The notes under the pieces were generated by a model. The model did no database searches. It worked only from the letters and a program-made list of their open reading frames with translations, and had not been told where the DNA came from. Shown here piece by piece: positions 49,916 to 60,030 of a stretch of DNA of 61,621 nt. The translations under genes were made by a program, and so were the position numbers. The DNA comes from Levilactobacillus parabrevis ATCC 53295. Lineage in GTDB: Bacteria; Bacillota; Bacilli; Lactobacillales; Lactobacillaceae. Where the stretch lies: positions 1 through 61,621 of the forward strand of contig NZ_AZCZ01000015.1 in the NCBI RefSeq assembly GCF_001434055.1, written 5' to 3'. The stretch's first letter is position 1. Every line of letters starts with the position of its first letter.

Positions 49916-50569
49916 TTGCGCGTGCGAAATAAACCGTGGGCCAAGGATTATGTGGCCGAACACACTGAACGACTCGTTGAGGAACCAGAACCACTGAAGG
50001 GGAAGTGGCAGAGCCGTTTCCCTAAGGACCAACCGTTGTATGTTGAGATTGGAACGGGTAAGGGGCAGTTCATCGTTGAAATGGCGAAGGCCCATCCCGA
50101 CCGAAACTTCATTGGGATCGAAATTCAGTTCTCCGTGATTGCAGCGGCTTTGAAGAAGGTCGTTGCCAGTGAACTGACTAACATTCAATTGGTTCACACG
50201 GATGGCGAAGCAGTCAACACGTTCTTTGCGGCTGGCGAAATTGCCGGCCTGTACCTGAACTTTTCCGATCCGTGGCCTAAGTCGCGGCATGCTAAGCGGC
50301 GGTTGACGTCACCAGTCTTTCTGGCGCACTACGCCGATGTTTTACAGCCTGAAGGCGCAATTCAATTTAAGACCGATAACCGGGGCCTGTTCGAATATTC
50401 CTTAGGGAGTTTGAACAACTTTGGCTTGGTCTTCGATGGGGTCTGGCTCGATCTTCACGCCGCTACGGATGACGTGGAAGATATTCAGACGGAATACGAA
50501 CAAAAATTTTCAGCGAAGGGGCCAATCTATCAAGTGATTGCCCACTTCCCGACTGAAACTAAAGATTAA
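49916..50569 (+). CDS. trmB: tRNA (guanine-N7) methyltransferase TrmB
   Basis: 217 aa from TTG 49916 with AGGAGG upstream. SAM-binding motif VEIGTGKGQFIVEMA near residue 45, the family-specific NFSDPWPKSRHAKRR and FKTDNRGLFEYSL. Makes m7G46 in tRNA variable loops. Likely cotranscribed with the ytmP-like gene. Confidence 0.96.
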   Translation: MRVRNKPWAKDYVAEHTERLVEEPEPLKGKWQSRFPKDQPLYVEIGTGKGQFIVEMAKAHPDRNFIGIEIQFSVIAAALKKVVASELTNIQLVHTDGEAVNTFFAAGEIAGLYLNFSDPWPKSRHAKRRLTSPVFLAHYADVLQPEGAIQFKTDNRGLFEYSLGSLNNFGLVFDGVWLDLHAATDDVEDIQTEYEQKFSAKGPIYQVIAHFPTETKD

Positions 50570-50576
50570 GCTTGCG

Positions 50577-50633
50577 GGTCCGTGGGGACAGACAGTGGTG
50601 ATGACACCGGTGTTTGTTCGCACGGATTTTTTT
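50577..50633 (+). terminator. trmB terminator
   Basis: TCCGTG...CACGGA closing pairs with an inner TGGTG / CACC hairpin, then TTTTTTT. Confidence 0.75.
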
Positions 50634-50705
50634 GAAATAAATTGCAGAAATAAAATATATTTTGGCCCTTTTTACGGAGTTAGAGAGTAAAGGGGGACGG
50701 CGACC

Positions 50706-51791
50706 ATGTTGATTGCTTTACTGAAGGGGAAGTTGATTGACGCGGCGTATGCAAAGCGGCTGCAAGACTATTGCTGTCCCGCTTGCCGACAACGCGTGAC
50801 CTTACATCATGGGACGCGGGTCCAGCCGTACTTTGCCCATCGACCCAGGGCAGCCTGCACAATTCTAGGTGAGGGCGAGACCCAACAACATTTGATGGGC
50901 AAACGACAATTAATGGCATTCTTTGACTCGTGGGGAACGGTATCCTTGGAACGGATCTTACCGGATATTCAGCAACGCGCGGACTGTTGGGTGGAACGAA
51001 AGGGGCAACGACCGGTTGCTATCGAGTTTCAATGCAGTCCAATCATGACGAGACAGGTTGCTTGGCGAACCAGGGGGTATCAGAAACTGAACGTTTATCC
51101 TTTTTGGATTTTGGGGAGTCGCTATAGTAAGCAAAAGCTAGGGTGGTCGCTGATTGAGCGATTTGCCACTTGGCTGCGTGGGTGGGGCCTGTGTCTCTTA
51201 TTTTGGGATGTCCAACACCAGCGCATGCGGATCGACCATCATCTCTATCAAGATGCGCTCGGCAACTATCATCGTCGGACAACCTGGTTGCTAAATATTG
51301 ACGAATTAATTGCCGGTAATCAGGTACCACTGCCTAAGTTGGTCCTGGACTATCCTAAATGGCGTTCTCAATTGGCTCGTGATTTACATACGAAGCGGCC
51401 CGCAGTGTTGGCGATTCAGGAGGCCCTTTATGCCACGGGACATCATGTATTGGATGTGCCCAACTTCTTGATGACCACGACAGTTACGCTACCGGTTTTT
51501 GGGCAGGGGTTGTTGCTGTGGCGTGCGTTGGTCATGGCCCAACTGTTTGCGTTGCCGGTATTGCGAATCACGGGGACCACGATAGATTCGCTTGCGGTAA
51601 AAAGTTTTAAAACAGTTGGCGGCCACCAACGAGCGGTTTGGTTTTCGGCGGACAAAGCGCTACATAAAGCACAATGTAGCTTGCTAGTGGATTTGGTGGC
51701 GCTGGGCTATTTGCGACCAATTGATGAAAACTGGCAGATTTGTCGACGACCGAAGTGGGTCGGTGAAACAAAGAGTGTTAGAGAACGATGA
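50706..51791 (+). CDS. coiA: competence protein CoiA
   Basis: 361 aa. N-terminal zinc-like CCPACRQRVTLHHG with a following PYFAH, then a nuclease-like centre with RADCWVERKGQRPVAIEFQCSP (D-x(n)-E-x-Q core of the PD-(D/E)xK type) and FWILGSRY. CoiA acts on incoming DNA in transformation. It comes right before pepF, the Bacillus order (yjbF-pepF). No other competence gene is seen in the window. Start ATG just after AAAGGGGGACGG. Confidence 0.92.
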   Translation: MLIALLKGKLIDAAYAKRLQDYCCPACRQRVTLHHGTRVQPYFAHRPRAACTILGEGETQQHLMGKRQLMAFFDSWGTVSLERILPDIQQRADCWVERKGQRPVAIEFQCSPIMTRQVAWRTRGYQKLNVYPFWILGSRYSKQKLGWSLIERFATWLRGWGLCLLFWDVQHQRMRIDHHLYQDALGNYHRRTTWLLNIDELIAGNQVPLPKLVLDYPKWRSQLARDLHTKRPAVLAIQEALYATGHHVLDVPNFLMTTTVTLPVFGQGLLLWRALVMAQLFALPVLRITGTTIDSLAVKSFKTVGGHQRAVWFSADKALHKAQCSLLVDLVALGYLRPIDENWQICRRPKWVGETKSVRER

Positions 51792-51874
51792 GAAAAAATA
51801 GAGGCGCAGTACCCAACTCCCACACCAGAAGTGGTAAACTATTGTTATGCAAAAATTAAAGGAGGATTAGGAAA

Positions 51875-53683
51875 ATGAAACAAATTCCCGAACGCGCGGC
51901 AGTTCCCGAGGCTTTGACCTGGGATCTGACCCCAATTTATGCCGATGACGCGGCCTTTAAGCAGGCCGTTGCTGCAATCAAGGCGCAAGCCAAACAGGTG
52001 GCGACCAAGCAAGACCAACTCGCAGAAAGTGCGGGCGACCTTTATGAAGTAACCGCCGCCATTTTTGACCTTAACCGTCAGCTGGAAAAGGTGTACGTGT
52101 ATGCCTCCCTTAAAAACGATCAAGATACCAGTGATGCCAATGCCCAAGCTTTATCCGGCCAAGCCGAAAGCTTAGTTGCAACGGTGGCTGCGGCTACCTC
52201 CTGGTACGAACCAGAAGTGCTCGCTTTGCCACAGGTCGTCTTGCAGGCGTTGATTGACGCGGAACCACGCTTAACTGAATATCAACACTTCTTTGATGTC
52301 TTAGGGAAACAACGCGATCACACGTTGTCTGCGACTGAGGAAAAGCTGCTGGCCGGTGCCAGTGATATTTTCGGGGCTTCCGCCAAGACCTACAGCGTTT
52401 TGAGCGATGCCGACTTGAAGTTCCCCGTAGTTCAGGACGAAGCGGGCAATGACGTTCAGCTTTCCGAAGGCTTATACGGCGTCTTACTGCAATCAACCCA
52501 ACCAAAGGTCCGTGAACAAGCTTTTAAAGCCCTGTACAGCGTTTATCAACAATTCCGGCATACATTTGCCAGCACGCTGTCCAGCGAGGTTAAAACGCAT
52601 AATTTCAGTGCTGAGGTCCGGCATTACGGGAGCGCTCGTGAGGCTGCGATGAGCAGTAATAGCGTGCCTGCTGTCGTTTATGATACGCTGGTCAAGACGG
52701 TCAATGACCACTTGGATTCCCTACATCAGTACGTGAACCTGCGTAAAGAGATTCTCGGGTTGCCCGAGCTCCACATGTATGACCTGTATACGCCGATTAC
52801 GGGGGAACCCAGCCTGTCGTATACCTATCCAGAGGCTCAGCAGGAAGCGCTCAAGGCCCTCAGTGTGCTGGGCCCAGATTACGTGGCTAACGTGCAGAAG
52901 ATGTTTGATGGGCGCGCAATTGATGTGGTCGAAAACAAGGGGAAGCGGACTGGTGCTTATTCCGGTGGGATGTACGACACCAAGCCTTACATCCTCCTGA
53001 ACTGGCAGGATAGTCTGGAAAGTCTATTCACGTTGGTTCACGAAATGGGTCACAGCATGCACAGCCACTATACCCGGACTAATCAACCTTACCAGTACGG
53101 GGATTACTCGATCTTTGTGGCAGAAATTGCATCAACGACTAACGAAAATCTTCTAACGGATTACCTATTAAAGACGCAGACGGACCCACAAGTTAGAGCT
53201 TACGTCCTGAACCATTATCTGGACGGCTTCAAGGGAACGGTCTACCGTCAAACCCAGTTTGCTGAATTTGAAGATTACATTCACCAACAAGCAGCAGCCG
53301 GTGAGACGTTGACCGCGGACTTCATGAGTAAGTTCTACGGCGACCTGAACCAGCGCTACTATGGCGATGGGGTCATCTCTGATCCCCAGATTGCGGACGA
53401 ATGGACGCGAATCCCACACTTCTATTATGACTACTACGTTTATCAGTATTCCACTGGATTTGCGGCCGCAACCACATTGGCCCAACGCGTCCTGAGTGGG
53501 GATGTCGCTAAGCGCGATGCCTACCTGAACTACTTGAAGTCTGGGAGCTCCGCTTTACCAATTGAAGTGATGCAAAAGGCAGGGGTCGACATGACCAAGC
53601 CAGATTATTTGGAAACGGCATTTAAGACCTTCGACGATCGACTGGCTGAATTCAGTAAGTTAGCGCGTGAGTTGAAGAAGTAA
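51875..53683 (+). CDS. pepF: oligoendopeptidase F
   Basis: 602 aa, normal length. M3B zinc site HEMGHSMHSHY at residues 389-399 with a downstream E in FVAEIASTTNE. The N-terminal helical arms (residues about 1-200) narrow the groove to short peptides. Cuts peptides of about 7-17 residues inside the cell. Start ATG with AAAGGAGG upstream. Confidence 0.97.
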   Translation: MKQIPERAAVPEALTWDLTPIYADDAAFKQAVAAIKAQAKQVATKQDQLAESAGDLYEVTAAIFDLNRQLEKVYVYASLKNDQDTSDANAQALSGQAESLVATVAAATSWYEPEVLALPQVVLQALIDAEPRLTEYQHFFDVLGKQRDHTLSATEEKLLAGASDIFGASAKTYSVLSDADLKFPVVQDEAGNDVQLSEGLYGVLLQSTQPKVREQAFKALYSVYQQFRHTFASTLSSEVKTHNFSAEVRHYGSAREAAMSSNSVPAVVYDTLVKTVNDHLDSLHQYVNLRKEILGLPELHMYDLYTPITGEPSLSYTYPEAQQEALKALSVLGPDYVANVQKMFDGRAIDVVENKGKRTGAYSGGMYDTKPYILLNWQDSLESLFTLVHEMGHSMHSHYTRTNQPYQYGDYSIFVAEIASTTNENLLTDYLLKTQTDPQVRAYVLNHYLDGFKGTVYRQTQFAEFEDYIHQQAAAGETLTADFMSKFYGDLNQRYYGDGVISDPQIADEWTRIPHFYYDYYVYQYSTGFAAATTLAQRVLSGDVAKRDAYLNYLKSGSSALPIEVMQKAGVDMTKPDYLETAFKTFDDRLAEFSKLARELKK

Positions 53684-53723
53684 AGCACAGTAACGTTGCG
53701 TGACCGGCATGGACGGTTGGCAA

Positions 53724-53777
53724 TAAAAAAAACTGGTATCATCACTGCGTATTTGGCAGTGATGATACCAGTTTTTA
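53724..53777. terminator. bidirectional terminator pepF / degV
   Basis: About 20-bp stem AAACTGGTATCATCACTGC / GCAGTGATGATACCAGTTT flanked by A-run and T-run. Confidence 0.95.
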
Positions 53778-53798
53778 GGTTAATCGTACGAGCTAAAA

Positions 53799-54659
53799 CT
53801 AAATTGATTGCCAATCTCGTTGCCACAGCACGCCCATCGTCTTTTCGCCAGTGTGCACACTGATGGCGGGGCCCAGCGCACTCCGGGAGACGCGAACCTG
53901 TGGGAACTGTTCATGAAGGGCTTGCTGCCATCGGCGTGCGGTCTCTTCATTATTGGCGTCAATGACCGTTGCGTGGAGTGGGTAATCGATCTCCTGTAGG
54001 CGCGCGGTCAGGTGGGCAGTGATGAAGCCAAAGGCCTTGCGCATCGTCCGCTCTTTGTCGATGGCGATGATCTTACCCGCGTCGTCGAAGGTCAGTAGTG
54101 GTTTGATGTTGAGGAGGTTACCGATCATTGCTGAGCGATTACTCAATCGTCCGGTCCGTGCCAAATGACTCAGGTTGTCCACGGCGAAGTAGACCTGCTG
54201 CGTATCGCGAAGGGCGTTCAGCTGGGGAACAATCTGCTCGGCGGTCTGACCAGCCTTAATCAACTTGCCCGCCAGCAAGCACAGATTGGCCTCACCGGCA
54301 CTGGCAACCAGGGAATCTACCGGATAGATCTTAGCCTTGGTGTAAGTCTGACAGAACATCTTCAGATTGCTAAGAAATGATGTGATGCCACTGGAAAGGT
54401 GAATCGAGATGATCTCATCGACGCCCTGGCTAGCCAGCTCATCGTAAGCATCCTCAATCTGTCCCAAAGAGACTTGCGCAGTCGTTGGCAGTTCGTTATC
54501 GGTTTTTAAATAATCGTAAAAAGTTTGTGAGCTTAATTCAGACTCGGGATACTGCTGTCCACCGAGAATTACGGTGATGGGCAACACCGTGATCGGATTT
54601 TGTGCAATCTGGTCGGCGGTGAGATAGGAAGCAGTATCGGTAACGATGGCAGTTGTCAT
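53799..54659 (-). CDS. DegV-family fatty-acid-binding protein
   Basis: 286 aa. Family start AIVTDTASYL, ligand-pocket motifs TAQVSLGQIEDAYDEL and IISIHLSSGITSFLSN, and GRLSNRSAMIGNLLNIKPLL. DegV proteins hold a fatty acid and, in some firmicutes, pass it to the FakA kinase; which partner is used here is unknown. It interrupts the pepF-spxH order seen in Bacillus. Start ATG with AGGGGAA upstream. Confidence 0.93.
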   Translation of the reverse strand: MTTAIVTDTASYLTADQIAQNPITVLPITVILGGQQYPESELSSQTFYDYLKTDNELPTTAQVSLGQIEDAYDELASQGVDEIISIHLSSGITSFLSNLKMFCQTYTKAKIYPVDSLVASAGEANLCLLAGKLIKAGQTAEQIVPQLNALRDTQQVYFAVDNLSHLARTGRLSNRSAMIGNLLNIKPLLTFDDAGKIIAIDKERTMRKAFGFITAHLTARLQEIDYPLHATVIDANNEETARRWQQALHEQFPQVRVSRSALGPAISVHTGEKTMGVLWQRDWQSI

Positions 54660-54761
54660 AAGCGTTCCCCTTTAAAAATCCAAAATAGTTGGGTCAATCA
54701 TACCATATTGGGTGGGGCAACGGGGGAATATTGGACCACTTTTTTAGGGCCACCGTAATCC

Positions 54762-54799
54762 ATACAAAAAGGCCCACGCAAACGCACGTGGACCTTGCT
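54762..54799 (-). terminator. spxH terminator
   Basis: AAGG.CCACG / CGTGG.CCTT stem with TTTTTG on the minus strand. Confidence 0.85.
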
Positions 54800-54809
54800 G
54801 TAAAACGAT

Positions 54810-55460
54810 TTATAACACCCGCAGATGCGGTGGAAAAGCACCCAATGATGCTGAATTAGCTTGGTCATTTTTGGGGTAATTAGGTTCAGCCATTAACATT
54901 TCTCGCGTAGCAACACCCTGGCTCTCACAGACGTCACACAGGGAGTCGTAAGTCACATCGTTTAAGAGTAATCCGCATTCGGAAACGTCACAATTGAAGA
55001 TAACTGCAGATGAAGATTGTTGGATCTTCATTTCGGCTGCGAGCTTTTGATCCGTCTTAAAGGCTTGTTTCGCCAAGTCGGAGTCACAGTCTTCCGTGAA
55101 CATGTCGAGGTCTAAGCGACAGTCTTTCGCCACTTCCACTGCCAAGTTCTGTGAGAACTTTTGGTGGTCGTTGACAACGGCCGTTTGCATGTCGAGTAGG
55201 AATTTCCGTCCTTTACGTTTGCCCTGGAAAAGGGCTGCTTTATAGGCTAAAATAGCCTGATAGTAAACGTTGAAGTAGGCGTTACGTTGGGCCAACGTGG
55301 GCCGTTCAGGCAAGGCCTGTTCAATGATTTGTTGATTTAGCAGTGGGACGAATTGAAACGACACCTTGCTATTTAAATGGTCGGCCAACCGCATAATATT
55401 CTGTTCTGAACGTATGCAACGTGCGCCCAGGGGGTTGACGAACAAATAGACTTCTAACAC
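54810..55460 (-). CDS. spxH: SpxH (YjbH)-type DsbA-fold ClpXP adaptor
   Basis: 216 aa. Thioredoxin/DsbA-like: the first strand YLFVNPLGARCIRSEQNIMRL has a single Cys where DsbA enzymes have CxxC, as in other lactobacillar YjbH proteins. The insert is helical. Further Cys residues lie at FTEDCDSD, FNCDVSECG and CDVCESQ. Known family role: bring Spx to ClpXP for degradation. The gene is between pepF/degV and relQ, matching Bacillus order. GGAGG precedes ATG. Confidence 0.85.
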   Translation of the reverse strand: MLEVYLFVNPLGARCIRSEQNIMRLADHLNSKVSFQFVPLLNQQIIEQALPERPTLAQRNAYFNVYYQAILAYKAALFQGKRKGRKFLLDMQTAVVNDHQKFSQNLAVEVAKDCRLDLDMFTEDCDSDLAKQAFKTDQKLAAEMKIQQSSSAVIFNCDVSECGLLLNDVTYDSLCDVCESQGVATREMLMAEPNYPKNDQANSASLGAFPPHLRVL

Positions 55461-55776
55461 ATTGCTTCCTCCTAATATCTATCCTGCTTGGTAACCAGCA
55501 AGGGTCACCAAACAAAAAGTAACAATAGCACTACTTTAGCAAATTTTCAAAAAATAGCAATCCAAACGTTTGTTTGAGGTGAATCCCGTCCGTTTAAAAC
55601 GCAACCTAATCATGCAACATTTTTGGCTGGAGGTAAAGCTAAACGCCTCGTGAAATCAAAACTGGCAGGAACTTTGAAATTTAACGGGAGGATACCGAGT
55701 AATTAGTCTCGGTTCCGGCCGAATTATGGTAAAATTCAAAGGTAAGCTGTGTATTAAAGGTTGGGGGATAGTCGTC
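55461..55776. other. 316-bp divergent region spxH / relQ
   Basis: Contains an extended -10-like TATGGTAAAAT (55726-55736) for relQ, a hairpin ACCGAG / CTCGGT at about 55695-55714, and the relQ ribosome site GGGGGA. No gene seen. Confidence 0.5.
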
Positions 55777-56436
55777 ATGATAGCAAATTGGGATCAATTT
55801 TTATTGCCCTATCAACAGGCCGTGAGCGAGCTGAAAGTTAAGCTCCGCGGTATCCGAAAGCAATTTGAGAATCGCAATCAGCGGCCGCCCATTGAGTTTG
55901 TTACCGGACGGGTCAAACCGGTACCTAGTATCGTGGAAAAGATGACCCGGCGGCATGTGGCCGAGGAACGTTTGGAACAAGATATGCAAGACATTGCGGG
56001 ACTACGCATCATGTGCCAATTTGTTGAGGATATCTACCAAGTGGTTGACCTGCTACGGCAGCGGACGGACCTTACGATTCTTGAGGAACGTGATTACATC
56101 CATAACGAAAAGCCCAGTGGCTACCGGTCTTATCACATTGTGATCGAGTATCCGGTTCAGTTGGTCACGGGGGAAAAGAAAATTTTAGCAGAGATTCAGG
56201 TGCGGACACTGGCTATGAATTTCTGGGCAACGATTGAGCATTCATTGAATTATAAGTACCAAGGTGACTTCCCGACAGAGCTGAGCGCACGACTCCAGCG
56301 AGCGGCGGAGGCCGCTTTCAAGCTGGACACGGAAATGTCCGAAATTCGAGAAGAGATTCAGGAGGCCCAACACTATACACCGCAAAACGGTGCTGGTGGG
56401 GATTCTCCGGACGCACCTCACAGTAAGGAAGATTGA
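55777..56436 (+). CDS. relQ: small alarmone synthetase RelQ
   Basis: 219 aa from ATG 55777 with GGGGGA upstream; a start 17 codons earlier lacks a site. Single RelA/SpoT synthetase domain: [29 protein letters not shown] and [24 protein letters not shown]. No hydrolase or TGS domain, so it only makes (p)ppGpp. In one operon with nadK (4 bp) and the pseudouridine synthase (overlap), as in Bacillus yjbM-N-O. Confidence 0.95.
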   Translation: MIANWDQFLLPYQQAVSELKVKLRGIRKQFENRNQRPPIEFVTGRVKPVPSIVEKMTRRHVAEERLEQDMQDIAGLRIMCQFVEDIYQVVDLLRQRTDLTILEERDYIHNEKPSGYRSYHIVIEYPVQLVTGEKKILAEIQVRTLAMNFWATIEHSLNYKYQGDFPTELSARLQRAAEAAFKLDTEMSEIREEIQEAQHYTPQNGAGGDSPDAPHSKED

Positions 56437-56440
56437 CGCA

Positions 56441-57244
56441 ATGAAGGTTTCCATTTATGGCAATAACGGCCAGGCCTCAGTGAAGGTCGCGACGGCTTTA
56501 AAAAAAGGACTTACGGCGGCGGGAATCGAGCTAGATAGTCTCGATCCAGACATCGTCATCACGGTGGGGGGCGATGGAACGCTGTTGTCGGCGTTTCACC
56601 ACTACAGTGATCGGTTGGATAGAGTACGCTTCGTGGGGATTCACACGGGACACTTAGGCTTCTATACCGATTGGCGTGATTATGAGGTTCAGGAGCTGAT
56701 CGATAGTCTAGTCGAAGACAACGGTCAGAGTGTCAGCTACCCGTTGCTCACGATTAAAGTGGAGTATGCGGATGGCACGCATCCCGATAAGGCCTTGGCG
56801 TTAAACGAATCGACGATTAAGAAGGTCTCTGGAACCATGGTGGCCGATGTCTATATCAAGGGCGAATTCTTCGAAAGTTTTCGGGGGGATGGCCTGTGTA
56901 TCTCGACGCCGACTGGCTCGACGGCCTACAATAAGGCCGTTGGTGGTGCTGTGTTGAGTCCGCAATTCAACGCGATTCAGATGGCGGAAATTGCCTCAAT
57001 CAACAACCTTGTCTTCAGAACGTTGGGGTCACCACTGATTTTACCGGCCGATGAGTGGATTCGCGTGGAACCAGCCAGCTCGGCTAATAATGTTTTGATG
57101 TGTGACCAGTTGAGCATTGAAGGGCGGCCAATCAAGGCCATCACCTACCAGATTGCGCAGCAGCGGATTTCCTTTGCGGAGTATCGGCATACGCACTTCT
57201 GGCAGCGCGTTGAGTCTTCCTTTATTGGGAGGGACAACGGATGA
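56441..57244 (+). CDS. nadK: NAD kinase
   Basis: 267 aa from ATG 56441 with TAAGGAAG upstream. Motifs: [21 protein letters not shown] and [15 protein letters not shown]. Makes NADP from NAD and ATP. Second gene of the relQ operon. Confidence 0.96.
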   Translation: MKVSIYGNNGQASVKVATALKKGLTAAGIELDSLDPDIVITVGGDGTLLSAFHHYSDRLDRVRFVGIHTGHLGFYTDWRDYEVQELIDSLVEDNGQSVSYPLLTIKVEYADGTHPDKALALNESTIKKVSGTMVADVYIKGEFFESFRGDGLCISTPTGSTAYNKAVGGAVLSPQFNAIQMAEIASINNLVFRTLGSPLILPADEWIRVEPASSANNVLMCDQLSIEGRPIKAITYQIAQQRISFAEYRHTHFWQRVESSFIGRDNG

Positions 57245-58152
57245 CGGCCTTTGCCTGGCGCGTGACGGGGACCAGCCCGATTCACGTGCGGACGGTCTTA
57301 ATGGACCACGGGGTGACGCGGACCTTCCTGAAGAAAGTGAAATTTCACGGTGGAATTGTCACTTTGGATGGCGTAGAGGTTCGCGTCATTGCGATGGCTA
57401 ATCCCGGTCAGACCGTGGGACTACAACTGCCACCAGAGCAGGCAAACGATCACGTTTCAACGTCATTTGCTCCGCTGGAGATTCTCTATGAGGACCCCCA
57501 CTTTTTAGTGGTGAATAAGCCGGCTGGAATGGCGTCTGTGCCATCGCACCTCTATCCAGATGATACGTTGGCCAATCGCGTCAAAGGGCACCTGACGGCA
57601 ATTAAGGCCGATAGCACGGTGACCCACATTGTGACGCGACTGGATCGTGAGACCAGTGGCGCTGTCATCTTTGCCAAACATCACTTTGCCCACTCGATTC
57701 TCGACAAACAATTGAAGTTACACCAGTTGGATAAACGCTACGTGGCGGTGGCTGCGGGCGTTGTGGCACCGCGCCATCAGCTGGTGACGGCCCCGATTGG
57801 CCGCGCGACAGGGTCGTTTATCAAGCGAGCGGTTCGGCCGGATGGACGGCAAGCTAAGACGGAACTCCGAGTGGTTGCGCAGTCGCAGACGGCTAGCCTG
57901 TTGGCGGTCAAGCTCCACACGGGTCGGACCCACCAGATTCGCGTGCATTGCGAGTCAATTGGCCACCCCTTGTTGGGGGATTGGTTGTACGGTACGACTA
58001 CGAATCCGTGGATTCGCCGCCAGGCACTGCACTGTGCGCGATTGTCTTTCTACGAACCATTCGTGCAGCGGTGGGTGACGTGTTACGCGCCGTTGCCGAG
58101 CGATATGGCGCGGGTGATTCAGCATGAGATTTATGATAATAACATTAGATAG
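57241..58152 (+). CDS. RluA-family pseudouridine synthase
   Basis: 303 aa, starting in ATGA overlap with nadK. Catalytic Asp in [10 protein letters not shown], and the family pieces [15 protein letters not shown] and [29 protein letters not shown]-terminal 85 residues form an S4-like part ([23 protein letters not shown]). It modifies uridines in rRNA or tRNA; RluD-like, exact site not resolved. Confidence 0.93.
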   Translation: MTAFAWRVTGTSPIHVRTVLMDHGVTRTFLKKVKFHGGIVTLDGVEVRVIAMANPGQTVGLQLPPEQANDHVSTSFAPLEILYEDPHFLVVNKPAGMASVPSHLYPDDTLANRVKGHLTAIKADSTVTHIVTRLDRETSGAVIFAKHHFAHSILDKQLKLHQLDKRYVAVAAGVVAPRHQLVTAPIGRATGSFIKRAVRPDGRQAKTELRVVAQSQTASLLAVKLHTGRTHQIRVHCESIGHPLLGDWLYGTTTNPWIRRQALHCARLSFYEPFVQRWVTCYAPLPSDMARVIQHEIYDNNIR

Positions 58153-58154
58153 CT

Positions 58155-58200
58155 AATAGGTCCCGAACCTCAGTGAAAACTGATGGTGCGGGGCTTTTTC
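58155..58200 (+). terminator. relQ operon terminator
   Basis: CCC..CCTCAGT-GAAA-ACTGA.GG..GGG stem then TTTTTCG. Confidence 0.88.
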
Positions 58201-58259
58201 GTTTGTAAGTCCGCTTTACTTCCCCGATGGATGTTAGCTTTTTGAGGTGGATTAGTTGC

Positions 58260-58289
58260 TTGCCAGTTGAATTTGGCTTAAGTTATAAT
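58260..58289 (+). promoter_or_regulatory. promoter of the glycosyltransferase cluster
   Basis: -35 TTGCCA (58260-58265), 18-bp spacer, -10 TATAAT (58284-58289). Leader of about 75 nt to the GTG start. Confidence 0.75.
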
Positions 58290-58371
58290 CATAGAATTGC
58301 AAGTGCTTTCATTTAAACGGACGGTTACAACGTGTTTGAATGAAACGTTTGCGTAAAGAGGTGAGGGTGTC

Positions 58372-59883
58372 GTGAATTATTTTGTGGATATGAATTTGGG
58401 GTCGGCGGTAACCGGGATTGAAAAAGCCCAGTTTAACCGGATGAAGCTGTTTCAAAAGGCTGGTATGCCGGCAACCTTGGTGTATTTGGCGTATGGGTCA
58501 CGGTTACATGAACATTTGAAGAAGTTTGGCTTCCAGGGTGTCGGCTTTTCCATGTATGATTACTTTCAAGAGAGTCGCCAGTATCGAGATGTGGGGCATT
58601 TTGATTGGCGCCACTATTGGCAAATGACCTGTCATTATCGCTTGCGGGACGTTCCAGATACGAATGACGTCCGGGTGGACAATGAGGATGGGCTGTTTTT
58701 GATGTACGCACATTTCTTGGATAAGGATTATAGCCAAGTTGATTACATTAATTATTTTGATCATGATCACAATAAGATTCGGCGAGACGTTTATGACAGT
58801 CGGGGGTTTCTGAGCCGGACGAGCCTGCTGGCTGAGAACAATCAGGTTAACACGGAACTCTACTACAGCCCAGATCAACAAATCAAAATCATCAAGCAGT
58901 GTAAGCAGGTGGACGAGAAGTCTCTGTTGCGGTCGGTGACACTAAAGAACTATGGCCAGCGAGATTACTACTTTAATGATGAAACGGAACTGCAAACGTT
59001 CTTCGTCAATGAGTTGGCGCAGGCTGGCGATATTTTCTTCTCCGATCGAAACGGGAAGATGGCGCCGGCACTGGATCGGACGCGCCCAGAAATTAAGATT
59101 TGTCCGGTCTTTCACAGTACCCACGTTCGGGCCGGTCAAGATATTGTGACGGGGGCGCTCAAGCGTGGTATTTACGATTATATTCTGGCACATCCAGCCC
59201 GGTTTAATGGAATTGTGGTGTCGACTGAACAGCAGCGGACGGATCTGCTGGCACGCTTCAGTAATCTGCCACCGATTACAACGATTCCAGTCGGGTATGC
59301 GACAGCTCAGCCGGTTGATGTGATGCGCCGAGATCCGCATCGGATCATTAGTGTGGCCCGCTACTCACCGGAGAAGCAGCTCATGCATCAGGTTAGAGCG
59401 GTTGAAGAATTAATTCCGGAATTTCCGGACATTCAGTTACATTTGTTAGGATTTGGGAATAAAATTAAAAACGAGCTACAAAAGTATATTGATGAACACA
59501 GTTTAGGCGACTATGTTTTTCTCAGGGGGTTCCAAAAAGACCTGACGGACGAGTATCGCCAAGCTTCGTTAGCCTTGATGACCAGCGTTGAAGAGGGCTT
59601 CTCCCTGTCGACCGTTGAAGAATTGAGCTATGGCATCCCCGTGATTGGTTATGACATTCGTTATGGACCAAACGAAATGATTCACGATGGGGAGAACGGT
59701 TTTTTGGTTCCGGCAAATGATCAGGAACAACTCGTTGAAAAGATGCGAGAATACCTGTCTAACAGGGAATTACAGCTGACCTTCATGGGAAACGCCCAGC
59801 GCTTAGTCCAGGCGTATTCACCGACGAAGACGATGGAAAAATGGGAAAAACTGGTTCAATCTTTGAACAGTCAGCCAAAATAA
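58372..59883 (+). CDS. GtfA-type GT4 glycosyltransferase with DUF1975-like domain
   Basis: 503 aa from GTG 58372 with GAGGTGAGG upstream. The N-terminus NYFVDMNLGSAVTGIEKAQ matches the G-x-x-x-x-G-I-E-x-A-Q acceptor loop of GtfA/TagE proteins. A beta-meander (residues about 75-215) is the DUF1975-like add-on. The GT-B C-terminal half has VFHSTHVRAG, ISVARYSPEKQL (R-x4-K) and the catalytic E-G-F-S-L-S-T-V-E (E-x7-E). It probably adds sugar to a surface protein or teichoic acid from UDP-sugar. Next to a GtfB-like gene. Confidence 0.88.
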   Translation: MNYFVDMNLGSAVTGIEKAQFNRMKLFQKAGMPATLVYLAYGSRLHEHLKKFGFQGVGFSMYDYFQESRQYRDVGHFDWRHYWQMTCHYRLRDVPDTNDVRVDNEDGLFLMYAHFLDKDYSQVDYINYFDHDHNKIRRDVYDSRGFLSRTSLLAENNQVNTELYYSPDQQIKIIKQCKQVDEKSLLRSVTLKNYGQRDYYFNDETELQTFFVNELAQAGDIFFSDRNGKMAPALDRTRPEIKICPVFHSTHVRAGQDIVTGALKRGIYDYILAHPARFNGIVVSTEQQRTDLLARFSNLPPITTIPVGYATAQPVDVMRRDPHRIISVARYSPEKQLMHQVRAVEELIPEFPDIQLHLLGFGNKIKNELQKYIDEHSLGDYVFLRGFQKDLTDEYRQASLALMTSVEEGFSLSTVEELSYGIPVIGYDIRYGPNEMIHDGENGFLVPANDQEQLVEKMREYLSNRELQLTFMGNAQRLVQAYSPTKTMEKWEKLVQSLNSQPK

Positions 59884-60030
59884 TTTTTTGTGTCAGATAG
59901 CAATTGGTTTTAATTATAAAAGAAATTAGGTATAATTGAATATGTCGATGCGTGGCGGTTGTATTTAGATGAGACCGCATACATCAGGAATACGGGAACC
60001 ATTATTCAAAACGAATGGGAGTGTTGCGCT

